A stretch of DNA of 64,000 nucleotides, taken from positions 744,001 to 808,000 of the forward strand of contig NZ_JAUTBA010000001.1 of assembly GCF_030818895.1 (NCBI RefSeq), given 5' to 3'. This stretch comes from Sphingobacterium zeae (GTDB taxonomy: Bacteria > Bacteroidota > Bacteroidia > Sphingobacteriales > Sphingobacteriaceae). Numbering within the stretch: position 1 is the stretch's first letter; every line of letters starts with the position of its first letter. Positions 18,918-27,996 of the stretch are shown piece after piece. The translations under genes and the position numbers were made by a program. The notes under the pieces were generated by a model. The model was given only the letters and a program-made list of their open reading frames with translations. It made no database searches and had not been told where the DNA came from.

Positions 18918-19721
18918 TTAGTGTTGATTGCCTGTAGAAACCTGATAGTTACCCTCGAAGACAAACTGTGCAGGCCCTTTTAAGAATACCTTTGTAAAAT
19001 GCTGACCATTTTTATGGAAGGAGATATAAAGCTGCCCTCCTAATACACGGATAGGAATATGAATATCGCCTGTGAGATTTTGCTGTATGGCGACGGCCAT
19101 GGCTGCCGCAGTAGCACCGGTGCCGCAGGCGTAGGTTTCATCTTCGACACCGCGTTCAAAAGTACGGAGGAAATAACCATCTCCTTCAGCTTCAATGAAA
19201 TTTACATTGATGCCTTCTTTTCCATATGTCGCGTTATTACGAATGGCGTAGCCATCTTGATAGACATTCTTATGCGAAAGATTTTCTACAAATTCAACAT
19301 AATGTGGAGAACCTGTTTGTAACACGTAGGCTTTTCCATCGCGGGCAAAATCTTGCACGTCGATCATTTGGAGATTGACAAGATCTGCAGCTAAAGATGC
19401 ATGGTGTACACCGTCTACTGCCAAAAAGGCAGTTTTGTCAGTGGTAATGCCAAGGTCGCGAGCAAAGGCGACAATGCAACGGCCTCCATTACCACACATG
19501 CTTCCTTCTCTACCATCTGCATTAAAATAAATCATCTCAAAATCGTAATTCTCGTTCTGCTGTAAGAGCATTAGCCCGTCAGCACCAATACCAAACCGGC
19601 GGTCACATAGCTTCGCTACCAATGCTTCGTCTGCTCTGTCAAATGCATTTTGGCGATTATCTACTAAAATGAAATCATTGCCTGCTCCTTGGTATTTAGA
19701 GAATCTTATTGTTGTCGCCAT
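18918..19721 (-). CDS. dapF: Diaminopimelate epimerase
   Basis: Converts LL- to meso-diaminopimelate for lysine and peptidoglycan. 267 residues from the ATG at 19721 (MATTIRFSKYQGAGNDFI); an ATG at 19742 adds seven residues and is less likely. Both catalytic cysteines are present, in MCGNGGRC (about residue 72) and ACGTGATA (about 215). The substrate motif GAGNDFI is near the start. Single minus-strand gene, divergent from the DegQ-type protease gene. Confidence 0.95.
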   Translation of the reverse strand: MATTIRFSKYQGAGNDFILVDNRQNAFDRADEALVAKLCDRRFGIGADGLMLLQQNENYDFEMIYFNADGREGSMCGNGGRCIVAFARDLGITTDKTAFLAVDGVHHASLAADLVNLQMIDVQDFARDGKAYVLQTGSPHYVEFVENLSHKNVYQDGYAIRNNATYGKEGINVNFIEAEGDGYFLRTFERGVEDETYACGTGATAAAMAVAIQQNLTGDIHIPIRVLGGQLYISFHKNGQHFTKVFLKGPAQFVFEGNYQVSTGNQH

Positions 19722-19745
19722 TCTGTTGATTTTTAGTAACAAAAG

Positions 19746-19772
19746 TACGTTTTTTTGTTACAAAAAAACGTA
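19746..19772. repeat. 12-bp perfect inverted repeat upstream of dapF
   Basis: Two 12-base arms with a 3-base centre, rich in A/T, 25 bases upstream of the dapF ATG. It would form a hairpin in the dapF leader. No T-tract outside the stem, and no known element recognised. Confidence 0.4.
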
Positions 19773-19862
19773 ATAAAGTTAAGATTTGTTAAAATGGTCG
19801 CATTTGTCTAGTAATTAACATTTTTTAACGTGTCTGATTTTCCGAAGGTTTCGAAATGGTAT

Positions 19863-19870
19863 TACATTTG
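19863..19870 (+). promoter_or_regulatory. Candidate -7 box of the DegQ-type gene
   Basis: TACATTTG, fitting TAnnTTTG, about 80 bases before the ATG. No TTG at the expected spacing. Confidence 0.4.
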
Positions 19871-19951
19871 GACATATCCGAATAAAATCGGTAATTTTAA
19901 GAGCAAAAATTATCAGCTTATATTAAGACATTTTAAAATAGAAATAAGTTT

Positions 19952-21505
19952 ATGAATAAGGTCGGTTTAACGCTATTAACAGCTGTTTTCGGTGGAGCGG
20001 TAGCATTAGGAGGTTACAAGCTTATTGAGAATAAGAAGTTTGATGGTATGTCTTTCGAAGACAAACAAAAGGTTTATTTTGCAAATAATCCAACAGGAGT
20101 AATGTCCTCTACAGGTAACCCTGATTTTACCCAGGCTGCTGCTGCGGTGTCACCGGGTGTTGTACATATTAAAACCACATATAGTCGTAAGGGTTCGCAA
20201 CAATCTCAGGGTTCTCCGTTTGACATGTTTGAAGAGTTTTTTGGCATGCCACAGGGGGGCGGGCGACGTCAAATGCAGTCACAACCGGTACAAGCATCGG
20301 GATCGGGTGTAATTATCTCAGACGATGGTTATATTGTAACGAACAACCATGTGGTGGAAGATGCAGACAAGATTGAAGTCGTATTGACAGATAAGCGAAC
20401 ATTTGAAGCCAAATTGATCGGACGTGATCCAAATACTGACCTAGCTTTATTGAAAGTATCGGGCAAGGGGCTTCCTGTTGTTAAATTAGGTAATTCAGAT
20501 AATGTCAATGTTGGCGAATGGGTATTGGCTTTTGGCTATCCTCTTGGACTTCAGTCTACAGTGACTGCAGGTATCATTAGTGCGAAAGGTCGTCAGATTG
20601 GCATTTTAAGTGAAGGTCAACAACAACGTGGTAACCCATTTGGTGGGGGGCAAGACCAAATTCCTGTCAGCTCAGCAATTGAATCTTTTATTCAGACAGA
20701 TGCGGTAATTAATAGGGGTAATAGTGGCGGCGCTTTAACAAATGCTTCGGGTGAATTGATCGGTATTAATTCCGCTATTGCTTCTCCAACAGGTACCTAT
20801 GCGGGTTATGGTTTTGCGATTCCTGTTAATTTGGTAAAGAAAATTGTTGATGACTTTGTTGAATACGGTAATGTAAAACGTGGTTACATCGGGGTAACTT
20901 ATACTGAAATAACACCTGAATTGGCGAAAGAGAAGGGTTTTGCAGATGTTGATGGTCTTTATGTTCAGGATGTCGTAGCTGGTGGTGCTGCTGAGGCCGC
21001 AGGTATCAAGAAAGGTGATATATTGTCCAAAATTAATGGAAAAGTAATTACAGGTTCGCCTGTTTTAAGTGAAACTATAGGTCGTGCGCGTCCTGGAGAT
21101 AAAGTAAATGTTACTTACAAACGAGATGGTAAGGAAAAACAGGTTACGATGACATTGAAAGGTGAAGATTCGTTGAAGTCTGCGAATGCTGGCGGAAAAG
21201 CTTCGAAAAGCGCAACCGAAATTTATAACAAATTAGGAGCAAGCTTTATTCCTGCGTCGGCACAGAAGAAAAAGGAATTGGGTGTAAACTCCGGAGTTGT
21301 TGTCACTCAGGTGAATCGTGGTGGTATCTTTGATTACTTCGGTGTAGAGCGCGGGTTAGTTATTACTGAGGTCAACGGAAAGGCTGTTAATTCAGTGGAT
21401 GATGTTGAAGCCGCTTTAGGAGCAACACAACGTAATATTGTACGTTTGAAAGGTGTGTCGCCTCAAGGTGGTGCTGTTCAATTGAGCTTCCCAGTAGAAT
21501 ATTAA
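19952..21505 (+). CDS. Periplasmic serine protease, Do/DegP-DegQ family
   Basis: Quality-control protease and chaperone of the envelope. 517 residues. An N-terminal hydrophobic segment (about 5-22) acts as signal or anchor. The trypsin-like domain has its triad as His about 133 (TNNHVV), Asp about 163 (PNTDLALL) and Ser about 258 (GNSGGAL). Two PDZ domains follow (about 300-390 and 415-517), the first opening with GYIGVTYTEITPELA. A Gly/Gln/Arg-rich loop near residues 85-112 is the LA loop region. Single gene; a -7 box and a terminator are visible. Confidence 0.93.
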   Translation: MNKVGLTLLTAVFGGAVALGGYKLIENKKFDGMSFEDKQKVYFANNPTGVMSSTGNPDFTQAAAAVSPGVVHIKTTYSRKGSQQSQGSPFDMFEEFFGMPQGGGRRQMQSQPVQASGSGVIISDDGYIVTNNHVVEDADKIEVVLTDKRTFEAKLIGRDPNTDLALLKVSGKGLPVVKLGNSDNVNVGEWVLAFGYPLGLQSTVTAGIISAKGRQIGILSEGQQQRGNPFGGGQDQIPVSSAIESFIQTDAVINRGNSGGALTNASGELIGINSAIASPTGTYAGYGFAIPVNLVKKIVDDFVEYGNVKRGYIGVTYTEITPELAKEKGFADVDGLYVQDVVAGGAAEAAGIKKGDILSKINGKVITGSPVLSETIGRARPGDKVNVTYKRDGKEKQVTMTLKGEDSLKSANAGGKASKSATEIYNKLGASFIPASAQKKKELGVNSGVVVTQVNRGGIFDYFGVERGLVITEVNGKAVNSVDDVEAALGATQRNIVRLKGVSPQGGAVQLSFPVEY

Positions 21506-21540
21506 GCATAGAATTAAGAATTGGTTGATTAATATAGTTT

Positions 21541-21578
21541 AGGTGGCTCTAGCCGTTAGGTTAGGCCACCTTTTTTTT
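21541..21578 (+). terminator. Rho-independent terminator after the DegQ-type gene
   Basis: 7-bp GC-rich stem (AGGTGGC with GCCACCT) followed by eight T. Confidence 0.75.
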
Positions 21579-21908
21579 GCTCGAAAAAACTGCTTACGCT
21601 ACGTTGATTTCTTTTATAAAGGTTGGGAGAAGCGTCAGGGTATTAGAAAACCATGGCTTGGTAAGAAGTTGGTCACTTTTAAGCGGGTTGTTTCGTTAAT
21701 AATTTTAGTTTAGCTATTTTGCGGAACAGAAGTACAGCAGAAGTTCGGCACTTGATAAACGCAGAATTTTTGGAATTGCAATCGACTATATATGGTGCTA
21801 TTAATAAATCGATGGAATGGCTAGTTGACTTAATTGAGCTTTTACGGAATTAGTCGAATTTCATAGCAGTCGTGATATTTATTGTATAGCTTTTTAAACG
21901 TTATAAAA
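21579..21908. other. Intergenic stretch without a supported gene
   Basis: 330 bases between the terminator and the phosphatase gene. I see no promoter matching the full consensus. A 43-codon plus-strand frame with TTG start (ending about 21852) is open but has no ATG or recognisable motif. Confidence 0.4.
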
Positions 21909-22355
21909 ATGAAGATTTTAATGGTTTGTTTGGGGAATATCTGTCGTTCCCCCCTTGCACACGGTATATTGAAGCAAAAGGCATTGGATCAACAATTAAA
22001 CTGGGTCGTTGAATCGGCTGGTACGGGTGATTGGCACATTGGTGAGGCACCTGATCATCGGGCGATCGCAGTTGCCAAGAAATACGGTATCGATATATCT
22101 AGTCAGCGGGCCCAGCATTTTAAACCACAGTTTTTTGCTGAATATGATCTAATATTTGTCATGGATAGACAAAATTATGCAGATGTTTGTGCTCAGGCTA
22201 TAGATAAATCGGATCTGAACAAGGTTAAATTATTTTTAGGAGACGATATTGTTCCGGATCCATATTTTGATGATAATTTGTTTGATCCGGTTTTTCAGAT
22301 GATTGACCAACGTTGTGCAGAGGTGATGGCTAGTTTTATTAAATCAAAAAAATGA
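21909..22355 (+). CDS. Low-molecular-weight protein-tyrosine phosphatase
   Basis: 148 residues from the ATG at 21909 (MKILMVCLGNICRSPL); a TTG at 21882 in frame adds nine residues and is not needed. The CX5R phosphate loop is CLGNICRS at residues 7-14 and the general-acid loop is VPDPYFDD near 115. Length is typical. Such enzymes act on tyrosine kinases of polysaccharide export, on arginine phosphate or on other phospho-proteins; no kinase gene is nearby. The stop overlaps the next start as ATGA, so the two are translationally coupled. Confidence 0.93.
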   Translation: MKILMVCLGNICRSPLAHGILKQKALDQQLNWVVESAGTGDWHIGEAPDHRAIAVAKKYGIDISSQRAQHFKPQFFAEYDLIFVMDRQNYADVCAQAIDKSDLNKVKLFLGDDIVPDPYFDDNLFDPVFQMIDQRCAEVMASFIKSKK

Positions 22356-22699
22356 AGGCAGCTGAAGTTAACAAGAAATGGAGTATCCTGCAGGATGAGA
22401 TTGCGGCACTATTTGATATGGAAAAACCAGACATCAAGGTGTGTTTATTTCTCATTGGTGTTCAGGAATTGGGCAAGGGTGCCCAGAAATTCTCGAAACG
22501 GGAAAAAGAAGAGTTGATGCATATTGCCACCTGCCGTCTTTTCAGTGCGATGGGATTTTATACGTTGAAAGGCCTTGATGAGGAGGGGTGGCCGCATTGG
22601 GAATTAATAAAACCAATTCCTAACTATACACTTTTGGAACAAGAACTGATTATGAAGTCGCTGATCATCGATTATTTTGAGGAATTAAATGTTATCTAA
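22352..22699 (+). CDS. Conserved-looking protein of unknown function, coupled to the phosphatase
   Basis: 115 residues, no signal peptide or membrane helix, predicted mostly helical. I do not recognise a family. It begins KAAEVNKKWSILQDEI, has a hydrophobic core VCLFLIGVQELG near 30-45, and a Trp/His/Pro cluster EEGWPHWELIKPIPNY near 75-92. The ATGA overlap with the phosphatase gene and the same reading direction suggest joint expression. Function cannot be stated; a partner or substrate of the phosphatase is a guess. Confidence 0.75.
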   Translation: MKAAEVNKKWSILQDEIAALFDMEKPDIKVCLFLIGVQELGKGAQKFSKREKEELMHIATCRLFSAMGFYTLKGLDEEGWPHWELIKPIPNYTLLEQELIMKSLIIDYFEELNVI

Positions 22700-22754
22700 C
22701 GATCATATCAAGAGAAAAATAAAAGTTCAATTGGGAACGTAGAACTATTAACAG

Positions 22755-23513
22755 ATGAAATTTTTAAAAGCTAGTTTAATTGCAGTATTCTGCTTTTTAC
22801 AGGTTTTGGCATTTGCGGCTAAACCTGAATTTAAATATGTACAGATCGTCACTGAGAAGGGCATCTGTGTTGTGCGGCTGTATAATGAAACGCCAAAACA
22901 TCGGGATAACTTTGTCAAATTGGCAAAAAGCCAATATTATGATGGAGCGCTGTTCCACCGTGTCATTGAGAATTTTATGATTCAAGGCGGTGATCCTGAC
23001 TCAAAAAATGCGGCTGGCGGAGCTCAGTTGGGTAATGGGGGGCCTGGATACACCATTCCTGCAGAGATTCAGGATGGTTTATTTCACAAAAAAGGTGCTA
23101 TCGGAGCTGCCCGGGACAATAATCCTGAAAAAGCTTCGTCGGGGTCTCAGTTTTATCTTGTTCAGGGAAAGGTATTTAGTCCTGAAGATCTCAATCGGTT
23201 AGAGCAGACCCGAATGAATGGCAAGAGATTTTCTGAAACCCAACGTCAGGTATACACCTCTATCGGCGGTGCGCCGCATTTAGATTGGAATTATACCGTA
23301 TTTGGTGAGGTGGTCAAAGGTGTAGAAGTTATCGATCAGATTGCAGCGGTAAAGACAGATCAGCAAGATAGGCCGGAAACGGATCAAAAAATGACCATGC
23401 ATGTCCTTACACGGCGAGAAGCATTAAACTTGGAGCGGGAACTTAAAGGTTTAAAACCTCAAACGGGTATCTTTTCAAAGATTGGTGATTTGTTCTCTTC
23501 AAAGGATTACTAA
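22755..23513 (+). CDS. Exported cyclophilin-type peptidyl-prolyl isomerase
   Basis: Catalyses cis-trans isomerisation of prolyl bonds in the periplasm. 252 residues. Signal peptide about 1-21 (cleavage near AFAA). The cyclophilin core starts near 28 and has the family signature around FHRVIENFMIQGGDP (catalytic Arg/Phe) and GSQFYLVQGK. An insertion of about 30 residues (about 143-175) sits between the core strands before the WNYTVFGEVVKG motif, as in other Bacteroidota members. 55 bases after the unknown gene, possibly in the same operon. Confidence 0.93.
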   Translation: MKFLKASLIAVFCFLQVLAFAAKPEFKYVQIVTEKGICVVRLYNETPKHRDNFVKLAKSQYYDGALFHRVIENFMIQGGDPDSKNAAGGAQLGNGGPGYTIPAEIQDGLFHKKGAIGAARDNNPEKASSGSQFYLVQGKVFSPEDLNRLEQTRMNGKRFSETQRQVYTSIGGAPHLDWNYTVFGEVVKGVEVIDQIAAVKTDQQDRPETDQKMTMHVLTRREALNLERELKGLKPQTGIFSKIGDLFSSKDY

Positions 23514-23587
23514 CGTTATGTTGAAGTAATATATCAGGGATTGAGAAGGTTTCTTTTTTCTATAATCTAGCATCACAATAATAAACA

Positions 23588-24355
23588 ATGAAAATAGTAA
23601 CTTATAATGTGAATGGTTTGCGTGCGGCCTTAAAGAAAGATTGGTTGGGCTGGTTGAAAGCTGTAAATGCAGATGTCATCTGTCTTCAGGAGATTAAGGC
23701 TACGCCTGATCAGATTCCCGAAGTTGTCTTATTGGAGGAGATGGGCTATGAGCATTACTGGTATCCAGCGCAGAAGAAGGGCTATAGCGGAGTTGCCTTG
23801 TTTACCAAGATGACGCCTAAGCATATGGAATACGGTTGTGGTCATGAGGATTATGATTTTGAAGGTCGTATTATCCGTGCTGATTTTGATCAACTATCCG
23901 TGATGAGTACCTATTTTCCTTCGGGTACAACTGGCTACGTAAGACAGGATTTTAAATACCGTTTTTTAAAGGATTTTCAGTTGTATAGCGATAAGCTTTT
24001 GGTGGAAAAGCCGAATTTGGTTGTCTGCGGTGATTATAATATTTGCCATCGTGCCATCGATATTCATAATCCAAAATCAAATGCGAACTCTTCGGGCTTT
24101 CTTCCGGAAGAGCGTGAATGGATGGAGAATTTTATTAATTCGGGTTATATTGACTCTTTTCGCCATCTAAATCCAGATCCGCACCAGTATACCTGGTGGA
24201 GTTATCGTGCTGGAGCGCGCGCAAAGAATTTGGGTTGGCGCATTGATTATAATATGGTTTCTAAGCCCTTGGCCGATCATATCAAATCTTCCAGTATATT
24301 GCCAGATGCTGTGCATTCCGATCATTGTCCGGTAGTATTAGAGCTGGCGCTCTAA
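23588..24355 (+). CDS. xth: Exodeoxyribonuclease III / AP endonuclease
   Basis: Base-excision repair enzyme that cuts at abasic sites and removes 3' blocking groups. 255 residues, standard. Metal- and phosphate-binding motifs of the EEP fold are intact: YNVNGLRAA at the start, LQEIKA (Glu about 34), GDYNICH (about 147), WRIDYNMVS and the terminal SDHCPVVLEL. Ends eight bases before a long palindrome that separates it from the convergent mrp gene. Confidence 0.95.
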   Translation: MKIVTYNVNGLRAALKKDWLGWLKAVNADVICLQEIKATPDQIPEVVLLEEMGYEHYWYPAQKKGYSGVALFTKMTPKHMEYGCGHEDYDFEGRIIRADFDQLSVMSTYFPSGTTGYVRQDFKYRFLKDFQLYSDKLLVEKPNLVVCGDYNICHRAIDIHNPKSNANSSGFLPEEREWMENFINSGYIDSFRHLNPDPHQYTWWSYRAGARAKNLGWRIDYNMVSKPLADHIKSSSILPDAVHSDHCPVVLELAL

Positions 24356-24361
24356 TAAAAT

Positions 24362-24413
24362 GTTAATCCTACAAAAGGCTTTCATACCCATGAAAGCCTT
24401 TTGTAGGATTAAC
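24362..24413. terminator. 24-bp perfect palindrome, bidirectional terminator
   Basis: Two 24-base arms (24362-24385 and 24390-24413) that match perfectly around a 4-base loop, between the convergent xth and mrp genes. The T-rich part is inside the stem rather than after it, so the whole structure is longer than a minimal terminator. Confidence 0.75.
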
Positions 24414-24437
24414 AGCAGCATCACTGCCTTTGAAGAG

Positions 24438-25502
24438 CTATTTTAACTGACTATGAATGATGGAAAGCTGCTGAGCAACTTTTTCTGCAATCGTGAGAAA
24501 TGATTTTGTTACAGGATCTTCGTTGTCTATCGCAATGGGGAATCCATTATCTCCAGCATCAGAAATACCTTTTAAAAGTGGTATCTCGCCAAGGAAAGGT
24601 ACTTTATATTCTTCAGCTAACCTTTTTCCGCCGTCTTTTCCAAAAATATAATATTTATTATCAGGAAGCTCCGCTGGTGTAAAATAAGCCATATTCTCGA
24701 CCACGCCCAGTAACGGAATATTGATACTATCCATTAAAAACATACCGATCCCTTTTACAGCGTCAGCTAGGGCAACTTGCTGCGGCGTAGTGACGATGAC
24801 TGCACCCGCAATCGGGAAAGTCTGTGATACGGTAATATGAATGTCGCCTGTACCTGGAGGCATATCGACCACTAGATAGTCGAGTTCACCCCAGTGTGCA
24901 TCATTAAAGAGCTGCTTGATTGCAGAGGTGGTCATGGGGCCACGCCATGGGATAGGCTGGTTTGGGTCGGTGAAGAATCCGATTGAAAGTAATTTTAGTC
25001 CAAATTTTTCAAGCGGTTCAATTTTAACCTGTCCATCAGGCATTTCTACTGATCCGGGTTTAGCACCTTCTAGACCAAACATAATCGGAAGTGATGGCCC
25101 ATAGATGTCAGCGTCTAAAAGTCCTGTTTTAGCTCCTTTAGTATGGAGGGCAAGCGCCAAATTGGCGGCAACAGTTGACTTTCCAACTCCACCTTTTCCT
25201 GAGGAGACCAGGATGATGTTTTTAATGCCTGAAACCTGTGCGCCTTGTTTCCCGATCACATTGGAAGTCATATTGATTTGAACTTCGAGATTTTTGTCGA
25301 TGAAATGAGCGATGGCGTTTCGGCATGCGTGTTCAATATGGTCCTTAAGCGGACAAGCCGGAGTAGTTAAAATGACATCGAAAGAAATTTTTTCACCTTC
25401 GATCCCGATATTTTGAATCATATTCAATGTGACAAGATCCTTTTTCAAATCAGGCTCTTCCACATAGGATAATGCATTTAATATTTGTTCTTTGGTAACC
25501 AT
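24438..25502 (-). CDS. apbC: Mrp/NBP35-family P-loop ATPase, iron-sulfur carrier type
   Basis: Cytosolic ATPase thought to deliver Fe-S clusters. 354 residues. N-terminal MIP18/DUF59 domain (about 1-85) with TPACPLKDHIE. The deviant Walker A SGKGGVGKSTVAANLA lies near residue 103-118, with DMPPGTGD as switch II. The C-terminal CxxC seen in many homologues is not present in the final part I read (GKDGGKRLAEEY region), so cluster binding by that motif is uncertain. Single minus-strand gene. Confidence 0.9.
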   Translation of the reverse strand: MVTKEQILNALSYVEEPDLKKDLVTLNMIQNIGIEGEKISFDVILTTPACPLKDHIEHACRNAIAHFIDKNLEVQINMTSNVIGKQGAQVSGIKNIILVSSGKGGVGKSTVAANLALALHTKGAKTGLLDADIYGPSLPIMFGLEGAKPGSVEMPDGQVKIEPLEKFGLKLLSIGFFTDPNQPIPWRGPMTTSAIKQLFNDAHWGELDYLVVDMPPGTGDIHITVSQTFPIAGAVIVTTPQQVALADAVKGIGMFLMDSINIPLLGVVENMAYFTPAELPDNKYYIFGKDGGKRLAEEYKVPFLGEIPLLKGISDAGDNGFPIAIDNEDPVTKSFLTIAEKVAQQLSIIHSQLK

Positions 25503-25529
25503 CTATTGTTCATTTGTAATCATGGATTA

Positions 25530-25537
25530 CAAAACTA
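25530..25537 (-). promoter_or_regulatory. Candidate -7 box of the mrp gene
   Basis: TAGTTTTG on the minus strand, fitting TAnnTTTG, 27 bases before the ATG. No TTG at the right distance. Confidence 0.3.
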
Positions 25538-25794
25538 CTCATTGCGGATCAATTTCATGTCATTTCTCTGTTTTTAATGGGATTAAAATTAATATATATA
25601 GGGCCGGCTTTTAGGAAAGATCCCTTTTTTGGAACATTTTCATTTTTATGTAATTAATGCGTTTTGTGAATAATTTTGTCTTGCTGAAGTCACGGATGAA
25701 GCGACCATCGTTTCCGTGAATTATAATTGTATATACAGCCAAATTTATCTAAGTTTGACTGTTGATATGCACGAGTTTGCATTTAGTAATAATT

Positions 25795-27969
25795 ATGTCC
25801 AATCGATTTATAACAACTTTTAAGTCCCGCAAATGGCGATGGCTTTATATCTCTTTAGCTGCTATTTTGGTTTTGGCGTTTGCAGTAGGCGCATATGCTT
25901 ATCAAAAAAGAGATGCGATGCTCATGGGGGTAATCAATAAAGCAAAAGCGAAGTTGCTTGAAAAATATGATTTGGATTTGAAGATCCAATATTATGCTTT
26001 CCGTGGAATTAATGCTGTACAGTTTAAGAATATCCAACTATTGCCTAAAAATAGAGACCAATTGGCTCAAATTAATGATCTGACAGTATCTGTAAAATTA
26101 TGGCCCTTATTATTCGGGGATGTGAAGTTGGGACAGGTTATTTTAGATCACGGTACCGTTTCTCTTATAAAAAAGGATTCAATTAGTAACTACGATTTTC
26201 TGTTTAAAAAGCAGAAGAAAGACACAATAGAAAATGATAATCCGAAACAGAATCTGGCAGCTTTGGCAGATCGATTGTTGAAAAATGTGTTTTTTAAGAT
26301 TCCCAATGATCTCGATCTGAAGAGCCTTGAGCTTTCTTATCGTGATGACAGCACTTCACAACGTGTTGTTATTCCTTCTGCTGTGATCGACGGCGGTGAT
26401 ATGGAAACTAAATTTTTGCTAAACGATCATGAGGCAGCCTGGAATCTGACGGGAACAATTGATTCGGATAATCAAGAATGTGATCTCCGTCTTTTTTCGG
26501 ATAAAAAGGGCGTAAATCTTCCCCTATTGCGACGCAAATTTGGTCTCGCTGTAAGTTTTGATGAAATATCCTTCCGATTGGACAAGGCACACAGAAGAAA
26601 TAAAGAATTGCTGGAACTGCATGGGCAATGGGGATTTAAAAACTTAAAAGTAAATCACTGGCGTATTTCTAGTAAAGATGTGATCTTTCCTGAGGCCCAA
26701 ATGCAAGGGGCCCTGAATATCGGAGCGTCCTCTCTCGAAGTAAGCAAAGAAAGCACGATAAAGGTCAAAGACTTTGTGTTTTCTCCCTACGTCAAATATG
26801 TTCATAAACCCAAGAAAGAGCTTTTTTTGGCTATTCACACGGATAAAATAGAGGCGCAACACTTTTTTGATGCTATGCCAGTTGGATTATTTCCAGGTCT
26901 AGAAGGTATTCAGGTGGAGGGGCATATTCAATACGACCTCAATTTTGCTCTTGAATTTAGGAAGCCTGAAAATCTCCTTTTTTCTTCTAAAATGGACGAT
27001 AAGGATTTAAAGGTAGTGAAATGGGGAGAGGCTAATATTGCAATGTTAAACACACCTTTCACGTATACCGCTTATGAAGATGGCAAGCCGATGCGGGAGA
27101 TCGTTGTAGGCCCTCAGAACCGCAATTTTACACCTCTCGATCAAATCTCCCGGTATATGCAAATTAGCTTGATCAATACCGAGGATCCATTTTTCTTTAA
27201 GCACAAGGGATTCGAGGAAAAGGCTTTTAAATTGTCCATTGTTACAAACATCAAGGAAAAAGGATTTAAGCGCGGAGCCAGTACGATATCGATGCAGCTG
27301 GTGAAAAATGTTTTTCTAAATCGCAATAAGACGGTTGTGCGGAAGCTGGAGGAGATTCTGTTGGTATGGCTGATGGAGCGTTCCCAGCAAGTGAGCAAAA
27401 AGCGCATGTACGAGGTTTATCTCAATGTCATCGAATGGGGAAATAATGTCTATGGCATAACCGAAGCTGCACGCTATTATTTTGGAAAAACTCCGGCACA
27501 ACTAGGCCTTGGAGAGAGTATATTTTTGTCAAGTATTGTTCCCCGACCCAAAAAAGGGTTGAACTTTTTTGACTGGACAGGTCACTTAAAAGGAAATATG
27601 TTGCGGTATTTTAATACCTACGGTCATATTATGACGAAAACCGGACAGATTAGCGTGGATTCAACAACCTCAAATTATGGGTTTTATGAGGTTGTTCTGC
27701 AACCACACCTGCGTGCAGCAAGGCCGGCTGTGGTGGATTCTCTCGATATATTCGATATGGGAGAAGATCCGTTGCTGTTCGATCGTCTTGATGGTAGCTC
27801 TCATGGCGACGATCTCGAAAATGTATCTGTTCCAAAGAAATTAAACAAAATGGATCTCACGGAAAAGAAGGACGAGGAAAGCGGTGAGCAGGATAAGCCA
27901 AAGCGATCGTTATTTGACAAGATATTGGGGCGTAAAAAAGGGGAAAAAGATAAAGATGCACAAAAGTAG
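25795..27969 (+). CDS. Membrane-anchored peptidoglycan glycosyltransferase (GT51), no transpeptidase domain
   Basis: 724 residues from the ATG at 25795; a TTG at 25762 would add 11 residues. One N-terminal membrane helix (about 20-40) is followed by a ~400-residue periplasmic region with AsmA-like beta-rich character (IQLLPKNRDQLAQINDLTVSVKLWPL). The GT51 domain starts near 440: catalytic Glu about 463 in NTEDPFFFKH, GASTISMQLVKNVF, RKLEEILLVWLMER and VYLNVIEWGNNVYG. The C-terminus is a charged tail (Lys/Glu/Asp). It polymerises lipid II but lacks the cross-linking domain of class A PBPs. A long N-terminal module is seen in other Bacteroidota relatives. Confidence 0.88.
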   Translation: MSNRFITTFKSRKWRWLYISLAAILVLAFAVGAYAYQKRDAMLMGVINKAKAKLLEKYDLDLKIQYYAFRGINAVQFKNIQLLPKNRDQLAQINDLTVSVKLWPLLFGDVKLGQVILDHGTVSLIKKDSISNYDFLFKKQKKDTIENDNPKQNLAALADRLLKNVFFKIPNDLDLKSLELSYRDDSTSQRVVIPSAVIDGGDMETKFLLNDHEAAWNLTGTIDSDNQECDLRLFSDKKGVNLPLLRRKFGLAVSFDEISFRLDKAHRRNKELLELHGQWGFKNLKVNHWRISSKDVIFPEAQMQGALNIGASSLEVSKESTIKVKDFVFSPYVKYVHKPKKELFLAIHTDKIEAQHFFDAMPVGLFPGLEGIQVEGHIQYDLNFALEFRKPENLLFSSKMDDKDLKVVKWGEANIAMLNTPFTYTAYEDGKPMREIVVGPQNRNFTPLDQISRYMQISLINTEDPFFFKHKGFEEKAFKLSIVTNIKEKGFKRGASTISMQLVKNVFLNRNKTVVRKLEEILLVWLMERSQQVSKKRMYEVYLNVIEWGNNVYGITEAARYYFGKTPAQLGLGESIFLSSIVPRPKKGLNFFDWTGHLKGNMLRYFNTYGHIMTKTGQISVDSTTSNYGFYEVVLQPHLRAARPAVVDSLDIFDMGEDPLLFDRLDGSSHGDDLENVSVPKKLNKMDLTEKKDEESGEQDKPKRSLFDKILGRKKGEKDKDAQK

Positions 27970-27996
27970 TGTGTGTTATGAAAGAATAATAATAGC

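Noticed and set aside
21720-21852. A plus-strand frame of about 43 codons with TTG start between the DegQ-type and phosphatase genes
   Set aside because: No ATG, no promoter match and no recognisable motif; AT-rich open frames of this size are expected by chance.
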